DNA from: Alisma plantago-aquatica
Lineage: Eukaryota > Streptophyta > Magnoliopsida > Alismatales > Alismataceae
Direction of reading: 5' to 3'
DNA: 64,000 nt
NCBI GenBank assembly: GCA_963693085.1
Contig: OY856410.1
Location: forward strand, 1,395,484,363-1,395,548,362
Part shown: one piece after another, positions 35,160 to 47,483 of the stretch
How positions within the stretch are numbered: the stretch's first letter is position 1
How the letters are laid out: the number at the start of each line of letters is the position of its first letter
Position numbers and translations under genes: made by a program
Notes under the pieces: generated by a model
Databases searched by the model: none
What the model was told of the DNA's origin: nothing
The model's input: the letters and a program-made list of their open reading frames with translations, nothing else

Positions 35160-35590
35160 AGCAATGTTGAAGGGCCAGTAGGCGGCATGTTACATATCAA
35201 TACCACAACCAGGGAAGGACCTAATTTGAATAGACTGACTCCTGTGTCGCCTCCTTCCTTGCCTTGTGTAAGACTTGGGTTCCACCAGGAGTCCTCCCTC
35301 CAACGGCTCACCGTCTGAGAACTGTCTATCCAACTCCAAATCTTCCTTCCACTGGCATCACAATGCAACTGGTCATGCAGGATACGGTCGTCTGTCCCTC
35401 CGAGGGCTCCAACAGAGAACATGGCACTTCCTGATCGGGTGTGGGGAGATGAGAAGAGGGATTATGTCCAGAGTAGAGCAATGACAGTTGATGGAAAGAA
35501 GAAACTGCCATTTGGGGGTGGAGGAGAAGAGGGTGATAAGGGTAGGGATGGAGAGAGATTGCTACCCAGAGGGAGAGGGTGAAAATGTGT
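35160..35590 (-). other. GC-richer segment resembling a captured first exon and 5' leader
   Basis: Base composition rises clearly over the surrounding CACTA sequence. On the minus strand a CT-rich leader (about 35590-35512) precedes ATG 35511, which opens MAVSSFHQLSLLYSGHNPSS, Ser-rich like a plastid transit peptide, and stays open to 35326. A second frame from 35422 is open for 92 codons. It could be the 5' end of a captured gene, possibly a plastid-targeted one; no family is recognised. Confidence 0.35.
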
Positions 35591-35846
35591 GTGGGCGGAG
35601 ACGAGTTTGAAGTTGGGTGGAAACATCACAGTGCGCTGAAGTATTTTGACAGATACAATAGCACGCAGGTGAGCGATGGGGGAGATGGGGTGATTTTTGT
35701 TGTTTCGAATTGTGAAAATAGTATATCAAACTATATTCATGCATTTAGATATATTTGTATTTGTCACATGATTACCATTTGTAAAGAATAGTATTTTTAA
35801 CTACATATATGGTATATGTAATAAAATTAAATGTAGCTAATTCATC

Positions 35847-35860
35847 ATTTTTTTGTAGTG
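35847..35860 (-). repeat. Right terminal inverted repeat of the CACTA transposon
   Basis: On the minus strand it reads CACTACAAAAAAAT. ACT follows on the plus strand, matching the ACT before the left end. Confidence 0.85.
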
Positions 35861-36560
35861 ACTCTTGGAAATGAGAAAGAAAGTCCAAGTATTTATAGAG
35901 AAATCATCGATAATAACAAGGCAATACTTGGAATCATGAAGTGATTGAGTTCTCATTGGTCCAAATAGATCAATGTGAAGAAGTTCAAGAGCTCTCTTGG
36001 TACTAAGGACTCCTTTGGATTTGAAGGAGTACTTGGTTTGATTTCCTTGGGTACAAAGTTGTCATTCCTCATCCTTTTTAAAATCCAATTTGAGAAGTCC
36101 CTTACCAAGTCCTTTTTGCTCAACTTCTTCAACTGATGCATATTTACATGACCAAGCCGACAATGCCAAAGAGAAATATCATCCGAATTGACTACTAGGC
36201 ATCTACCAATAATAGGCTTAATAGAGTGAAGCACAATCATATAAAGATTACCACTTCTAGTTCCTTCTATATGACTTTATAGGTGAGGGAATCTAGAATA
36301 AAGCATTCAAAAGAAGTAAATAACACAAGGTAACCATTATCACATAATTGACTTACACTTATTATATTGTGATGTAGGCCATCCACAAAAAGAACATTCT
36401 TGATACATAAGGATTCACCTACATCACCCTCACCTTTAACCTTACCTTTCTTATTGTCCCCAAAGGTAACCGAACCTCCTTTCTTTTTAGTGAAGTTGTT
36501 GAAGTGTCATATGCTTCGTGCAACCACTATCAACAATCCATCTACCTTTTTCCTGCAAGA
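35861..36560 (-). pseudogene. Copia protease and N-terminal integrase
   Basis: Reading right to left, the aspartic protease motif WIVDSGCTKHM lies at about 36508-36540. The integrase-type SLWHCRLGHVNMHQLKKLSK follows at about 36125-36185; its histidines belong to the pre-integrase zinc-binding region. The frame then runs toward the CACTA junction, beyond which the integrase continues at 8810. Several stops and frame changes occur. The protease would mature the polyprotein if intact. Confidence 0.85.
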
Positions 36561-36582
36561 AAGGAGAGTGTCAGTTCCCAAC

Positions 36583-38610
36583 TCAAACTTTGGGATTTGG
36601 ATCTAGCTTGGGGACCCATTTCATCTTTAGGTTGGTCCCCTTAGGCTTGTAAGGATAATAAGTAGAGTAATGATAATCACACTTGCAATGAGAACAAATC
36701 ATAGGGTTCTTAGCGTCGGAAGACACTCCAATGAAAAAGGAGGTTTCATTACTCTTTTTCTTACCTTTGTCTTTGTTCTTGCCCTTAAGTGCTCCTCCTA
36801 CAAATCCCAAACCACTAGTACCACTTTGTTTGGTAGAATGGTCAAGGATTTCATTTAGGGAGTTTTTCCCTTTGAGGAATTTCTGCAGAGAGGCTCTAAG
36901 TCTATGATTGTCACCATTAATAGATACGATAGTAGAAGACAAACTAGCAATATCATCTCTAGCATGAATAAGGTCGGCCTCTAAATAAAAGGGCTTTAGT
37001 CAAATAAGAATCTTTCTCAAGAGAAACAAAAGCAATATCATTACTAGGCAAGATAGGTCTAGAAGATAAATCATTAACTTGACCAAGCAACCAAGCATTT
37101 TAAGATTTAAGCACTTGAATATCTTTAAGATAAACATCTCTCTCATCCCTACGAGCATCAACAATAAGCTTAAATTCATCATTTTCAGTTTGAAGAGTTT
37201 CAAGCTCATTTAGACACTTTTGGTTATCTTCCTTAAGAGTTTCAATGTTCTTAAGGTAAACACCATTCTCTACTTCAACTCCATTGTATTGGAGCTCAAG
37301 ATCAAGATATTGGCCTTGCAAGTTATCAATGCTCTCAAGATGAGTTTTTTCATTAAGCTCAAGAATTTCAAGTTTAGCATGCAAATCATCAATAATTTTT
37401 CCTAACCTTTTTCTTTTTGATTTACATTTAGCAAAAGAAGAATGGGTAGAAAAAAGAACATCAATAAGAGTTTCCTTAGATAACTCATGCAAAATTACCT
37501 CACTTTCCTCACCAATTTCTTCACTAGTAGAGGCCATGAGTGCAAGATGGCACTCTCCATCTGCTTCAGAGCTAGATCGACTTGAGGATGATTCCTCCCA
37601 AGCTTCATGAGCTGCATTCTTGTGTCTTTTCTCCTTATTTTCCTTCCTCTTGTACTTTCTCTCCTTCTTGTACTCTTCCTCCTTCTTAGAGCCGCCCTTG
37701 TGGTGTGATTTTCTTAACTTGGGACATTCACTCCCTTTTATCCACACTAGTAGCATCTACGAGTAGAGGAGGAGGATTACTTTCCCTTGAAGTGCTTGCC
37801 CTTGGTGTAGTTGGCTTCATGCTCACTAGGGCCATCATCTTCACTAGTGGAGGAGGGAGATTTCCAGCAAACAAGTTGTTGTTGAAGGATGACTGCCTCC
37901 ACTTGTGCTTTGAAAGCACTATCTTTGATCTTCTTTGCTTCCTTCTCTTCTTGCTTGGATTCTTCTTCTTGCATGTCAAGCCTTGGCTCATGAGCTTGGA
38001 GGTTGCAAATGAGCTCTTTGGTTGGGATGTCACCAAGTCTCCTCACTTCTTCAATGGAGGTCACCTTTGACTCCCATCTCTTTGGTAGAGTCCTTAAGAT
38101 CTTGGAGTTGATTACACCTCTATCCAAAGTGTTGCCCAATGTAGCTAGGCCATTGATGATCACATTGAGCCTAGAGTACATCTCCGCAATCCCTTCTTTC
38201 TTTCCCATCTTGAAGTTCTCTAGAAGGCTGCTCAACATGTATATCTTAGCCTCCTTGACTTTCTTTGTGCCCTCACAGGTAACACACAATTTATCCCAAA
38301 TCTTATAGGCAGTGTCCCAAGATGAGATGTGGTTGAACTCCGTTGGGGTAAAGGCTGCATAGAGGATGCTTATGGCGTTGGCATTGAGCTGGGCTTATTT
38401 TAGTGCAACTTCATTCCATGTTGAAATAGCTCTAGTTGGCTCCTTGTATGGTGTGATCATCACCTTCCATATATCAAAGTACATGCCTTGAATGTACAGT
38501 TGCATACGTCTATTCTAAAGGAGGAAGTTGGTGTCGTCGATGACCGGAGGATGCATGGAGAAGCCTCCCTCTAAGTTGAGTGAACCATAGTTTGTCACCC
38601 ATCTTCTCGT
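36583..38610 (-). pseudogene. Copia gag with coiled-coil extension
   Basis: The start is near 38600 (MHPPVIDDTNFLL). The capsid-like UBN2-type region follows, with TAYKIWDKLCVTCEGT and ILRTLPKRWESKVTSIEEVR (about 38010-38310). A degenerate zinc knuckle end (SECPKL, about 37725) leads to a Lys/Arg-rich stretch and then a long Leu/Glu/Asn-rich coiled coil from about 37560 to 37100 (NLQGQYLDLELQYNGVEVEN). A second Cys/His cluster (ICSHCKCDYH) is at about 36690. A long gag with a coiled coil is typical of SIRE/Maximus. Stops and frameshifts inactivate it. Confidence 0.85.
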
Positions 38611-38640
38611 CTCGTGGGAGATTGTTGGAGAAGATCCTTT

Positions 38641-38652
38641 GCTCTGATACTA
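38641..38652 (-). other. Primer-binding site, tRNA-iMet type (copia)
   Basis: The minus strand reads TAGTATCAGAGC two bases after the LTR end. It differs at one base from the usual iMet site TGGTATCAGAGC, again a G-to-A change. Confidence 0.85.
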
Positions 38653-38654
38653 CT

Positions 38655-40120
38655 TGTTGGATCTAGGACTCTAGAGGGGGGTGAATAGAGATTTAAAATT
38701 CTCATAAGATAAGTTAGACTTTCAAATTATATCAATCAAAACCAACAACTTAAGAGTAATTTGAAGTCCTAACTAAGCAAGCATAGCAAGGATGAGAGAA
38801 ATTGAAACATGTACTTGGACAAGGTGGTTTAGAGTGTTTTCCACTCCAAACTAGGAGAGAGTCAATCCACTACCTAGAGAGGTTAACCTCTAGGACTTTA
38901 AAATTTGTGTATACTTATATTCATTCATAAGAGATACAAGCATATCACCATACATCCAAGGACTTACCTATTCAAGACAAGAGTCTTCCACCTACACAAG
39001 GCCTTACCCACTTGATCAAGATGTCTTAAACCTTCAACAAGGACTTACCCACACTTGCATCAAGTCTTTGGCCTTAAAGGAATTTGTCCACTCTTCTTGA
39101 ATCTTGGCCTTACCCTTCTCCTTCACCTGGAGAAGATCTTCACCTCTTCTTCAACCTTGAAGAAGAAGAACAACAACTTCACCTTCACTTGGAGTAGCTT
39201 GCTTCAACCTTTTCTTCTTTGAGAAAAGGGGTAGGGAAGATGGAATGGAATGAGAGCTTTACAAGCACATGAATGTAGCTCTCTTACAACTGGTCTAACT
39301 CACTCATAATCATGAAATTCTATGTAAATGAGAGAGATAAAGGGGCTCAAGGAGTTGTAACACTTTCAACTATAGCAAGGACTTAGAATAGCATGAATGA
39401 GCAAACTTGGAATGAACTCCAAGGGATCATATTTATATCTGGGGGTGTTTCCTTGAGTGTGGGATCACTTAAGGGAGAAATATAACTGTTTTCCAAGTTA
39501 TAACAGATCTATTATCACTCAAAACAACTCACCAACGATTATAATCACTTTTTCTATGTTTTCCATACAGTACATTCGGTCGAGTTTCAATAAAGATAAC
39601 TCGACCGATCCACTAAGTGACAAAGCCAATTTTCAACTATTGGTTGAGTTTGTTTTGGGAAGCTTGATTGATGAGTCAAAATCAGTTTTGCTTAGTTGAT
39701 CGATCGGTCAAGTTCTATGAGTGTGCAACTCGACCGATTGGTCTCTCCAGAAAATCCATCACTGGATCGGTCGAGTTTCCAACTCGATCGATAAACAGCC
39801 TATGACAAATTTTCTAAATTGACATTTGAGTGATCAAACGTTGGAATTAGGTGTCTCTAATTTTTTAATCCTCTTAGTTACAAGTCATATCATCAATACA
39901 AGTGATTACAAATATCATCTAAGGTCATTTGGAGTGATTTCCCAAAACATGCACTTGCATTGCTTTTGTCATGAACTTGAACAAGCTAGGGCTTGTGTAA
40001 TTTGATCCTTTTCAAGTACCTAAAGCCTGAATTAATCTTGAACAAATATATTAGATACATAGAAATGGAATAGTTAAGTCATTATCAAAATATGAGAAAT
40101 GTATAACTCTCAAGTCAATA
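38655..40120 (-). repeat. 5' LTR of the copia element
   Basis: On the plus strand it starts TGTTGGATC and ends TCAATA (CA mutated to TA). It aligns with 2034-3469 with many substitutions, so the element is old. It contains CGACCGAT-type motif clusters at about 39575-39790 and a TATA box at 39430-39437. Confidence 0.88.
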
Positions 40121-40580
40121 AAAAATATAATGGTGTGCACACCTATTTGGTTACACCCATGTACACATTGTAGAAATTTGTTGACCACATTTTTGTTTAT
40201 TGGCATTTTAGGTTAGATCCTTTTATTAAAGATTGGAGAAATAAACTTCTATAAGGATGCACCTTAAGATATTAAAGCTGGAGACACCTGGGGTATTAGC
40301 TTGTTAATCTCAATATTTTCTTTCATGTTATACTTTTATTTTTGAAATTTATGTAACTCTTTAGATGAGCATCTATTTTCCATTATGTTATCGAATAATG
40401 TTATGTTTTGAAATCATTGAATATTATTGATTATTTATTATATCTGGATCATCAGAAGTAGAGTGTCGGCCCTTGCCTCCTCATTCTCCTTCAATGAGGA
40501 TAACAAGTGGGGGGTTATCATAGAAATGTAGAAGCAACTTGGGGGGGGTCAATTTGCAACAATGATCCTAAGATGTTGCT
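40121..40580. other. Unassigned sequence between two retrotransposons
   Basis: No gene is visible. Its last bases, TTGCT at 40576-40580, are the target duplication of the next element. Its continuation lies at 52943 onward. Confidence 0.5.
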
Positions 40581-43500
40581 TGTGACGACCGACAAACAAA
40601 TCATCATTAATTAAGCGGAATAATCATAAACAGTGGATTAACAAAAATCACTAAAAATTAAAACCATTTTTGCATGGAGATCTATTCCAAAGAAAACTCT
40701 TACTGAAAGGTCCAAAACATTATATACATCATTATTCACATTGTACATATCCGGTACATCTCATCTCGAGAATAACATATAACAGTTGCTTTATCAAACT
40801 ATACATGAGCAACATAAAACCTTGAGGCACGTATAACAAAATCTCAGATTATTACCAATACGAATCAACTCCAAGGACCTGAGAGTAAAGAGACGACACA
40901 TAGGACTCATATCTACAAGACATGACAGACAGTACACTCAACCTGAGCTGTCACTGCTGCCTCAGCTGTTGTTCTTCCTTTGCAAAAAGGTCTTCACCTC
41001 CTCGTGCACGTCCACCTAAAAATTTGGGTCCCACAGGGGTGAGACAATTGTAATTGTCCCAGCGAGAGATATAACTCTCTGCCGACCATATTATTATCAC
41101 AGATTAAGCATTTATAAACTGAGCAGAGGTTCTTGTTATATTGTCAGGTAGGATAAATCATTGTATAAACAGAATGAAGTAATCTCCTTTCTCAAGGAGA
41201 ACATTGCATCTACCCATGGTAGAATTAATAATCAACTATCTGCTTTGCAAGGAATGTAAAGAAACATAAATCACATCTATCCACTAAGGATGCATAAAAG
41301 AAATGTAACATCAGCCAAATGATTTTCGTAATTAAACAAACATGATAGACGACTGATTACATTTTACAATCACACTTAAGCCCTGAGGAGATGAGGTATA
41401 CCGCTCATACTCCAACCGACCACTGCGAAGTCGAAATCGGTACCATACATAGGTCAATGGAAGAGCCGGACTCCATGACCTCCCACGTCTCGGTCAGTGC
41501 GACACCACAAGTAGGGCTATGTCAACTGCTTATCGTAGCTATCCAGGGTATACTGGCAACTTGCTACAGAGTTACAGCGTCAGCTGCCTCTCTTCGGAAT
41601 CAAGAGATTTTATGTTTATCTCCACATCATCCGGCATTCATCATCGGAATCAAGAGATTTTATGTTTATCTCCACATCATCCGGCATTCATCATCATCAG
41701 GAGATACGTGATACATCCATCCCGGCCTTTATAATGAAGGATTGAGAGATCTCATGTTTATCTCACGTCAATCTCTTCATTAGGGCGTAAGGTATTTGCG
41801 CCCATCACCCCCACATATTCAACAATATGCGTTCATTAGGAGATCCCATAGGAAAACCTGTTTCACCATCACCAGCTACTGACGATGATGGATCTATGGC
41901 CAGGGCACTACATGATAAAATTCCACTTGATTAATTAAGTGCATTACCATATTCTTTTAGCATCAGTCAAGTTTTCACACAAGAATTATTATGACAAATG
42001 CTACAAAGAAAGGTATAATACATCTATCACGTACTTTTCACATCTTTAAAATGCATGATACTTGGGATCTCAGTCCCTTATCACATTACTGGGAATTCTC
42101 ATCCCTTCACATATTCATTATCATGATTGCTGAATCTGGGTATTCAAACCCTTAGATCGTCACATAACATTGTTACCTCTATAATAGGTAACCATTAACG
42201 CTAGGTCCTCAGACCAAGGTATTCATTTCACTTGTTGTACAAGTATTCTCATGGCTCACAAGGCCATTCACATCTTGTCACCTCTCACTAGGCAACAACT
42301 TATTCACATGGCTCACAAGGCCATTCACATCTTGTCACCTCTCACTAGGCAACAACTTATTCACATGGCTCACAAGGCCATTCACATCTTGTCACCTCTC
42401 ACTAGGCAACAACTTATTCACATGGTACTTGTTATGTAAGTATTTAACATGCCTTACAAGGATTATGCAATAAGAGAAATACAACATTCCCATCATAAGG
42501 GTTAGGATTTTCCTTTTATAACCGATTAGGGTTTCATGTTCATTTTATTGATCCAAACCCTAATTCATTGCTCCACACATCTAGGAGCAAACATTGATAT
42601 CATAAGTATTCAATCATACTTATTTATTCTCATCATTTATCATTAAATGATCATCAATACAAGGTATGAGTTTCTCTCCCATCCTTACCAGAGAATGATT
42701 ACATCATACTGTATTAACTAGGCTAAACCCTTTCTCAAGGTATGTTAGCCTACACTTATCAAAGCGCATTAATCTCATTACATCTCAATGTAACAATTGA
42801 CATGACCCATTTCATGTGTTACTCATCCAAGTATATTGTATTTAAGGTGGATCAACCTTGAAGTGTTGGATGTGATATCTATCATGTCTTGATATATCAC
42901 TTCCCTCATCACTTTTAACATATTTAAGCTCATCAACTTGTCTTGTATTAGGGTATGTCCCATCCTAATACTTTATACACTAGCTCATCACATTTATCAT
43001 GTAATTTATTGGTCACAAGTCACACAATTGAATTATTCAACCATCATTAAAGATATGGACTCATCTAGAGTTAAGGTATTATTGGTATAAGGTTGTCCAT
43101 TAACAACCACTCTGGGTGCTTCACCTATCAAGGTATTAGCCATACCATTACTTGGTGCTACACAAATCACTCCTAAGAGTGTCTTACTCTGACCTTTACA
43201 AGGTATATAGGGTTAAATCATATGCATGTGTTCACCATATCGGGTTGTAGGTGTCTAGATACCACTGTATCGGGTTGGAGGTGTATGAATACTTACCATA
43301 TCGGGTTAGGATTTGCACTTGTCTCCATATCGGGCATGAGGTACCTTCTTGACCTCATATCGATCACAAGGTATGTGTAGGTGTCTTCCATGAGACTTAT
43401 GAGGTATCAACCCATCACCATATCGGGCTAGAAGTACATTCAATCACCCTATCGGGCTAGTCACCATATAGGGTTAGCCATGAAGGGTTAGGGTTACCAT

Positions 43501-45660
43501 ATCATCTAGGGTTGTGTATCGTGCAACCCTATCGTGCATCCATGTCATGAAACCATGTCGTAAAACCATGTCGTGTAACCATGTTGTGTAACCATAGTAC
43601 TTTGTTACACTTCACTAATATCGAGTTACCCAAATTAGGGTTTCTTGTCAACTTACAAGTATACAATTGACCTTGTATCGTGCATGGAGTCTATACTTGA
43701 CTCCCTATCGTCCAAGAGGTGTATACTACACCCCTATATCATTCAATAAGGTTTACAAACCTATTCATATCTTTTTAGTGAAGTAGCTGCATCATCATAT
43801 TGGGTTAGAGGTACTTGCACCCGATATCACTTTTATAAAGTGATACCATCATCTTCAAGCTCTAGACCTTAGTTATAACTGTTATAGTTTATGGAAACAG
43901 GTCTAAGCAACTACTAGAACTCATAATTTCATCCACTACTTCAGGAAATTTTGGAATTAAAAGTATTTCACTAACTGTAGCAATTTAGGTGAAAAATAAT
44001 AACATGGTTGAGTTCAAGTTATAAAACCCGCCTTAAGAACCACTTCAAAGCTCCAAGATCCAAAGATCCATGATCCTAAGGTTGAAGATGACTTTATCAA
44101 AGGTCCAAGGCTCGTTCACATCTCCTTCATATACAAGGAATCACCATGGATAAGCAATTGGTGAAGAAGAAAAGAAAGAAGATCAAAACCCTAAAATCAT
44201 GCTTCAATTCAAGGTTGAAGATGATCTTTTCCTCACCTTAGGGTTGAGTTTTGAGTTACTTAGCTACTTGGACGACACCCTACCACTCTTGGGCGATATG
44301 GACTTCCTCTTGGCCGACACAACTTTGCTTGTGGCCGATACCCCCTCACTTGTGGCCAAAATCACTTCAATTGGCCGACATCAACTTGTTATGGGCAATA
44401 TCAACATGCTATGGCCGATATACTTGCTATGGCCGATACTCAAAGCCCATGCATGATACCCTTGTGCTCTTTCACGATATGCCACCCCTCTTGCACGATA
44501 TGACACTCACTTGGACGATATGGTACTCACTTGGGATCAAAACACTTCACTCCATGGCCGATATCACCCAATATGACCAAAATCACCTACTTGGGCGATA
44601 TGATCATGCCATGGGCGATATCCCATGACCCATGCACGATACCATAGCCTCCCTTCACGATATGGGAGCTATGTGCACGATACCACAAGGTAGGAGGGTG
44701 GTAAGGGTCGTAAAATTCCATTAAGGGGTCAAACTAGGGGTATATATACTTGCTGATCATGAAGGAGAACAAAAATGAGGTGTCAACATTTTGAGCTAGT
44801 AGGTGCCACGTGTCATGCATGGGTGACACGTGTCCAAGCATGCATCAACATTTATATGGACGTGCAAAAAGGTTGAGGATCATCTAGAGATGCAAATTTG
44901 TCCATCACTTACCCATTTGGATAAGATATATCAATTAAATCATCATTTTAAGTCAAGCCGATACACTTTTTCTAAGGAAACTTGTTGGCCGTCACACCTC
45001 ACCTCCTTGAGGTGTTTTTCACGATATGAACTTTTCCAAGAGTTAACAAAACGATATGAGACACCTCCTTGGGCTCCATGGCCGATAGGCTTTCATATAT
45101 AAGCTTTTCAACTTGATAAAACTCAAGTTAGAGTCTCATTTTCAACCCCTTTTCTTGGTTATTTTATCACCAAGATTTCCATTTCTTATAATTGATTTAA
45201 ACATGGTGTCCCCTTCTTTCTCTCTCCTCTACATGATACTAGGAGGGAGTAGGAACACTCTAGAGGTGGTAATTTGCATATTAACCCCACATTTTGGGTA
45301 AATTGCAATTTGTACCAAAATTGGTGCACAATGCACCAGCATTGTTCAAACAAGTTCAAACTTGGAATTTGGGCTTTCCTCAAGCCACCACCTTGCATCA
45401 TTATCTCTATAATGATGCTAAAACACATGAGGTACATTCAACATGTTACATTTTGCATTATAACCCCTCAACATGGGTAAATTACACTTTGGTCCAAAAC
45501 AAAGGAAAATTGCTTAAACAACATTCAATGGGGACCAAAATTGAAACATAAGTGTGCCACATGATAACAAAGCACCTTAGAGGATTATATTAAAGTTCTA
45601 AGCAACTTTACTAGCCAAAACAGTTAGGGTTACCTCATAACCCAGGTCAGGGTTGTTACA
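40581..45660 (-). repeat. 3' LTR of the giant-LTR element
   Basis: It aligns end to end with 47782-52937. By eye the first 600 bp differ at about ten positions, so insertion is recent compared with the copia and Athila-like elements. Inside are a 50-bp direct duplication (41595-41694), three 57-bp units (42251-42421), TATCGGGT/C words (43230-43530) and a phased GGNCGAYA array (44270-44680). A minus-strand TATA-like box (TTATATAT) is at 45095-45102. Confidence 0.95.
42251..42421. repeat. 57-bp tandem repeat, three units
   Basis: The unit begins ATGGCTCACAAGGCCATTCA and occurs exactly three times (171 bp). The sister LTR has four units at 49458-49685. Confidence 0.98.
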
Positions 45661-47483
45661 AATTATAAACCCCTAACAAGGATTTCGTCCCCGAAATCCC
45701 AGGTAAAGGGAGACAGATATTATTCATCCCTTATTTAACTCAGGTGTCAAACCTCACTGATTTGTCACCTTTCTAAACTTACAACTTTATGTGACTAGAT
45801 TCTTGATTCTAGGGAGTCTCCCATACTCCTCATTCATTTTAGCATTTTACTTTCATGGAAAGACCAGAGTTATGTTTATGCGGAGAATAAACCCCTAACA
45901 TGTGATGTCCATACTATTTTATATAACTAAACTTATTTCACAGTTGGCCATTCCAGGTAACCAACATAAATCATCTGATTAGGAGTTATGCTTTTACTTT
46001 CTCATATCACCTAACACTTCTTGGATAACAGAATTCCTTACCTTGGTATCTGTCACATGTGTCAAAAACACAACATATTGTCATATTTCTTTCATCTTGG
46101 GACATTACTTGTTACACATATCTTTATCTTGGAACCAAAGTCCAAGACAACTGATACTTTTCTAAGTATCCATCAATTGAACATTTTTTTTAACTTATGC
46201 ACATCAAGTGTCATAAGACCCACATGATTACCATGTCCCAGAAGGGAAAGAACACAAAGGAACATATTCCTGTTATCACCCCATCATCATCCAGGGTTGT
46301 TTATCAAAGAGAAGAGATTATCATCTCCTCTGATTATTGCATGAACTTTCAACTATTCATGAGTCATTTACTCGTGTTTCATCCTAGGTACCTTGCCATC
46401 AGCATAGGAATTATAAGGATGATTACATGTCATTATTCCTTTCTTGTTATTGCCTAACATGTTCATGAGCATTTTGTGATTTTATCACATTTCCCATTTC
46501 CACATCATGAGAAAAGATCTTTACTATTCACACATGCTTTATCTAACAGGGATCATCTCCCTTGTTCTCATTCTCTTATCACGAGGATTATACTTTTCAT
46601 TTACTCATACATACATATTGATCTGAGATCATCTCAGATTCCACTTTATTGCACTTAGGATGTGATATACATGTCCATACCATATTTCCAGTTTCATTAT
46701 ACTCACTAGATTGTCTCAGAATGACTACTTGATCAGAGTAATCAGAAAGATAACAATCTAAGAGTTCCATACTCACCTTATCTCCAATAATTATATACCT
46801 GGCCAGGGTATACAAGTACTGAGATTAAGTAGTATGCACTTTGTCTACTATCATATTCCTTACTTTTTGTATAATAACCAACACATGATTTAACATTCCT
46901 GGATTTTCTCCAGGCATCTCTTCTATACCTCATCCTTTTTCACACAGATAAGAGAAATTATAGAGCATTTAAAAGAATACTGAACAGAATATAAATTCTA
47001 GTTCTCATCATCTCTTTCCTATGTCCCCATAAGACAATCAATAGGGAAATCCATAACAGCAATCCTTTTTAGGATTATCAGATAATCATCAAGATAAGGC
47101 ATATCAAAATGAAAAGATCTATACAACTGTTATCCCTCGCGGTCATCTACCGCTTTAGGTTGACTCAATCCATAGAGTCTAGCTGTTTCATGTTGTTACT
47201 TTTGGCTTTTTTGAACCACTAGGTAAAAGTCTCTGGAATTGTAATGACATTTCCTTAATTCTCGGCTAATTGCCCCTTCTTGGGCACTGCCATCACAGAT
47301 ATACTATCTGTCTAAACTTATGGCAGAGTCTACTTTCTCGCCATATGTTAATCTTTCCCACATTTTCCACTATTCTAACATGACTATGTCATTCAGGAAC
47401 CCTTTCAAAGGCCAAAGTTTCTATATTGAGGACTAGTAACCTAGGTTGTAATGCTAGTATCCAGTCTACTATATGCATAACTA
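45661..47483 (-). other. Non-coding interior of the giant-LTR element
   Basis: No pol motif is visible on either strand. The minus-strand end next to the 3' LTR reads GGGATTTCGGGGACGAAATC and then 'cttgttaggggtttataatt', the sequence found at the 3' end of many plant chromoviruses, where it encodes the last residues of pol and the polypurine tract. The rest is AT-rich with frames shorter than 90 codons and no domain. Confidence 0.6.

Larger units (their letters stand above)
8814..35860. mobile_element. CACTA (En/Spm-type) DNA transposon carrying gene fragments and nested retroelements
   Basis: The left end reads CACTAAGAAAAAT (8814). The right end, on the minus strand from 35860, reads CACTACAAAAAAAT. 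Both are flanked by the same 3-bp duplication ACT (8811-8813 and 35861-35863), as expected for CACTA transposition. The two sides rejoin in the copia integrase frame. Sub-terminal sequence at both ends is rich in TGTAGCTA/GGCTACA words, as CACTA ends usually are. No transposase (TNP2-like) frame was found, so this copy looks non-autonomous. It carries exon-like segments, mostly minus strand, and is itself interrupted by a LINE and an Athila-like element, which add about 15 kb. Without them it would be about 12 kb. Confidence 0.85.
2034..40120 (-). mobile_element. SIRE/Maximus-like Ty1/copia retrotransposon, split by a 27-kb CACTA insertion
   Basis: Two related LTRs face the same way (2034-3469 and 38655-40120) and flank minus-strand gag, protease, integrase, reverse transcriptase, RNase H and an extra third reading frame. 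The primer-binding site lies at 38641-38652 and the polypurine tract at 3470-3483, which fixes the orientation. Copia order (protease, integrase, then RT) is clear: DSGCTKHM near 36520, LWHCRLGHVN near 36170, RSDHGGEFE near 8735, YVDD at 7361-7372, ADIFTKPL near 6500. LTR length and the third frame after pol fit the SIRE/Maximus lineage. The integrase is interrupted at 8811-35863 by a CACTA transposon; without it the element would be about 11 kb. Several nonsense and frameshift changes make it inactive. The left LTR lacks its outer end, so no target duplication could be matched. Confidence 0.9.

Noticed and set aside
35144..35511. A complete small gene at the right end of the CACTA
   Set aside because: Two competing frames, no following exon and no recognisable domain; kept only as a possible first exon.
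43470..43500. Telomere-like repeats ('gggttagggttacc')
   Set aside because: Only one or two imperfect units, and the plant repeat TTTAGGG is not repeated.
45661..47483. Degraded pol in the interior of the giant-LTR element
   Set aside because: No RT, RNase H or integrase motif could be read on either strand.
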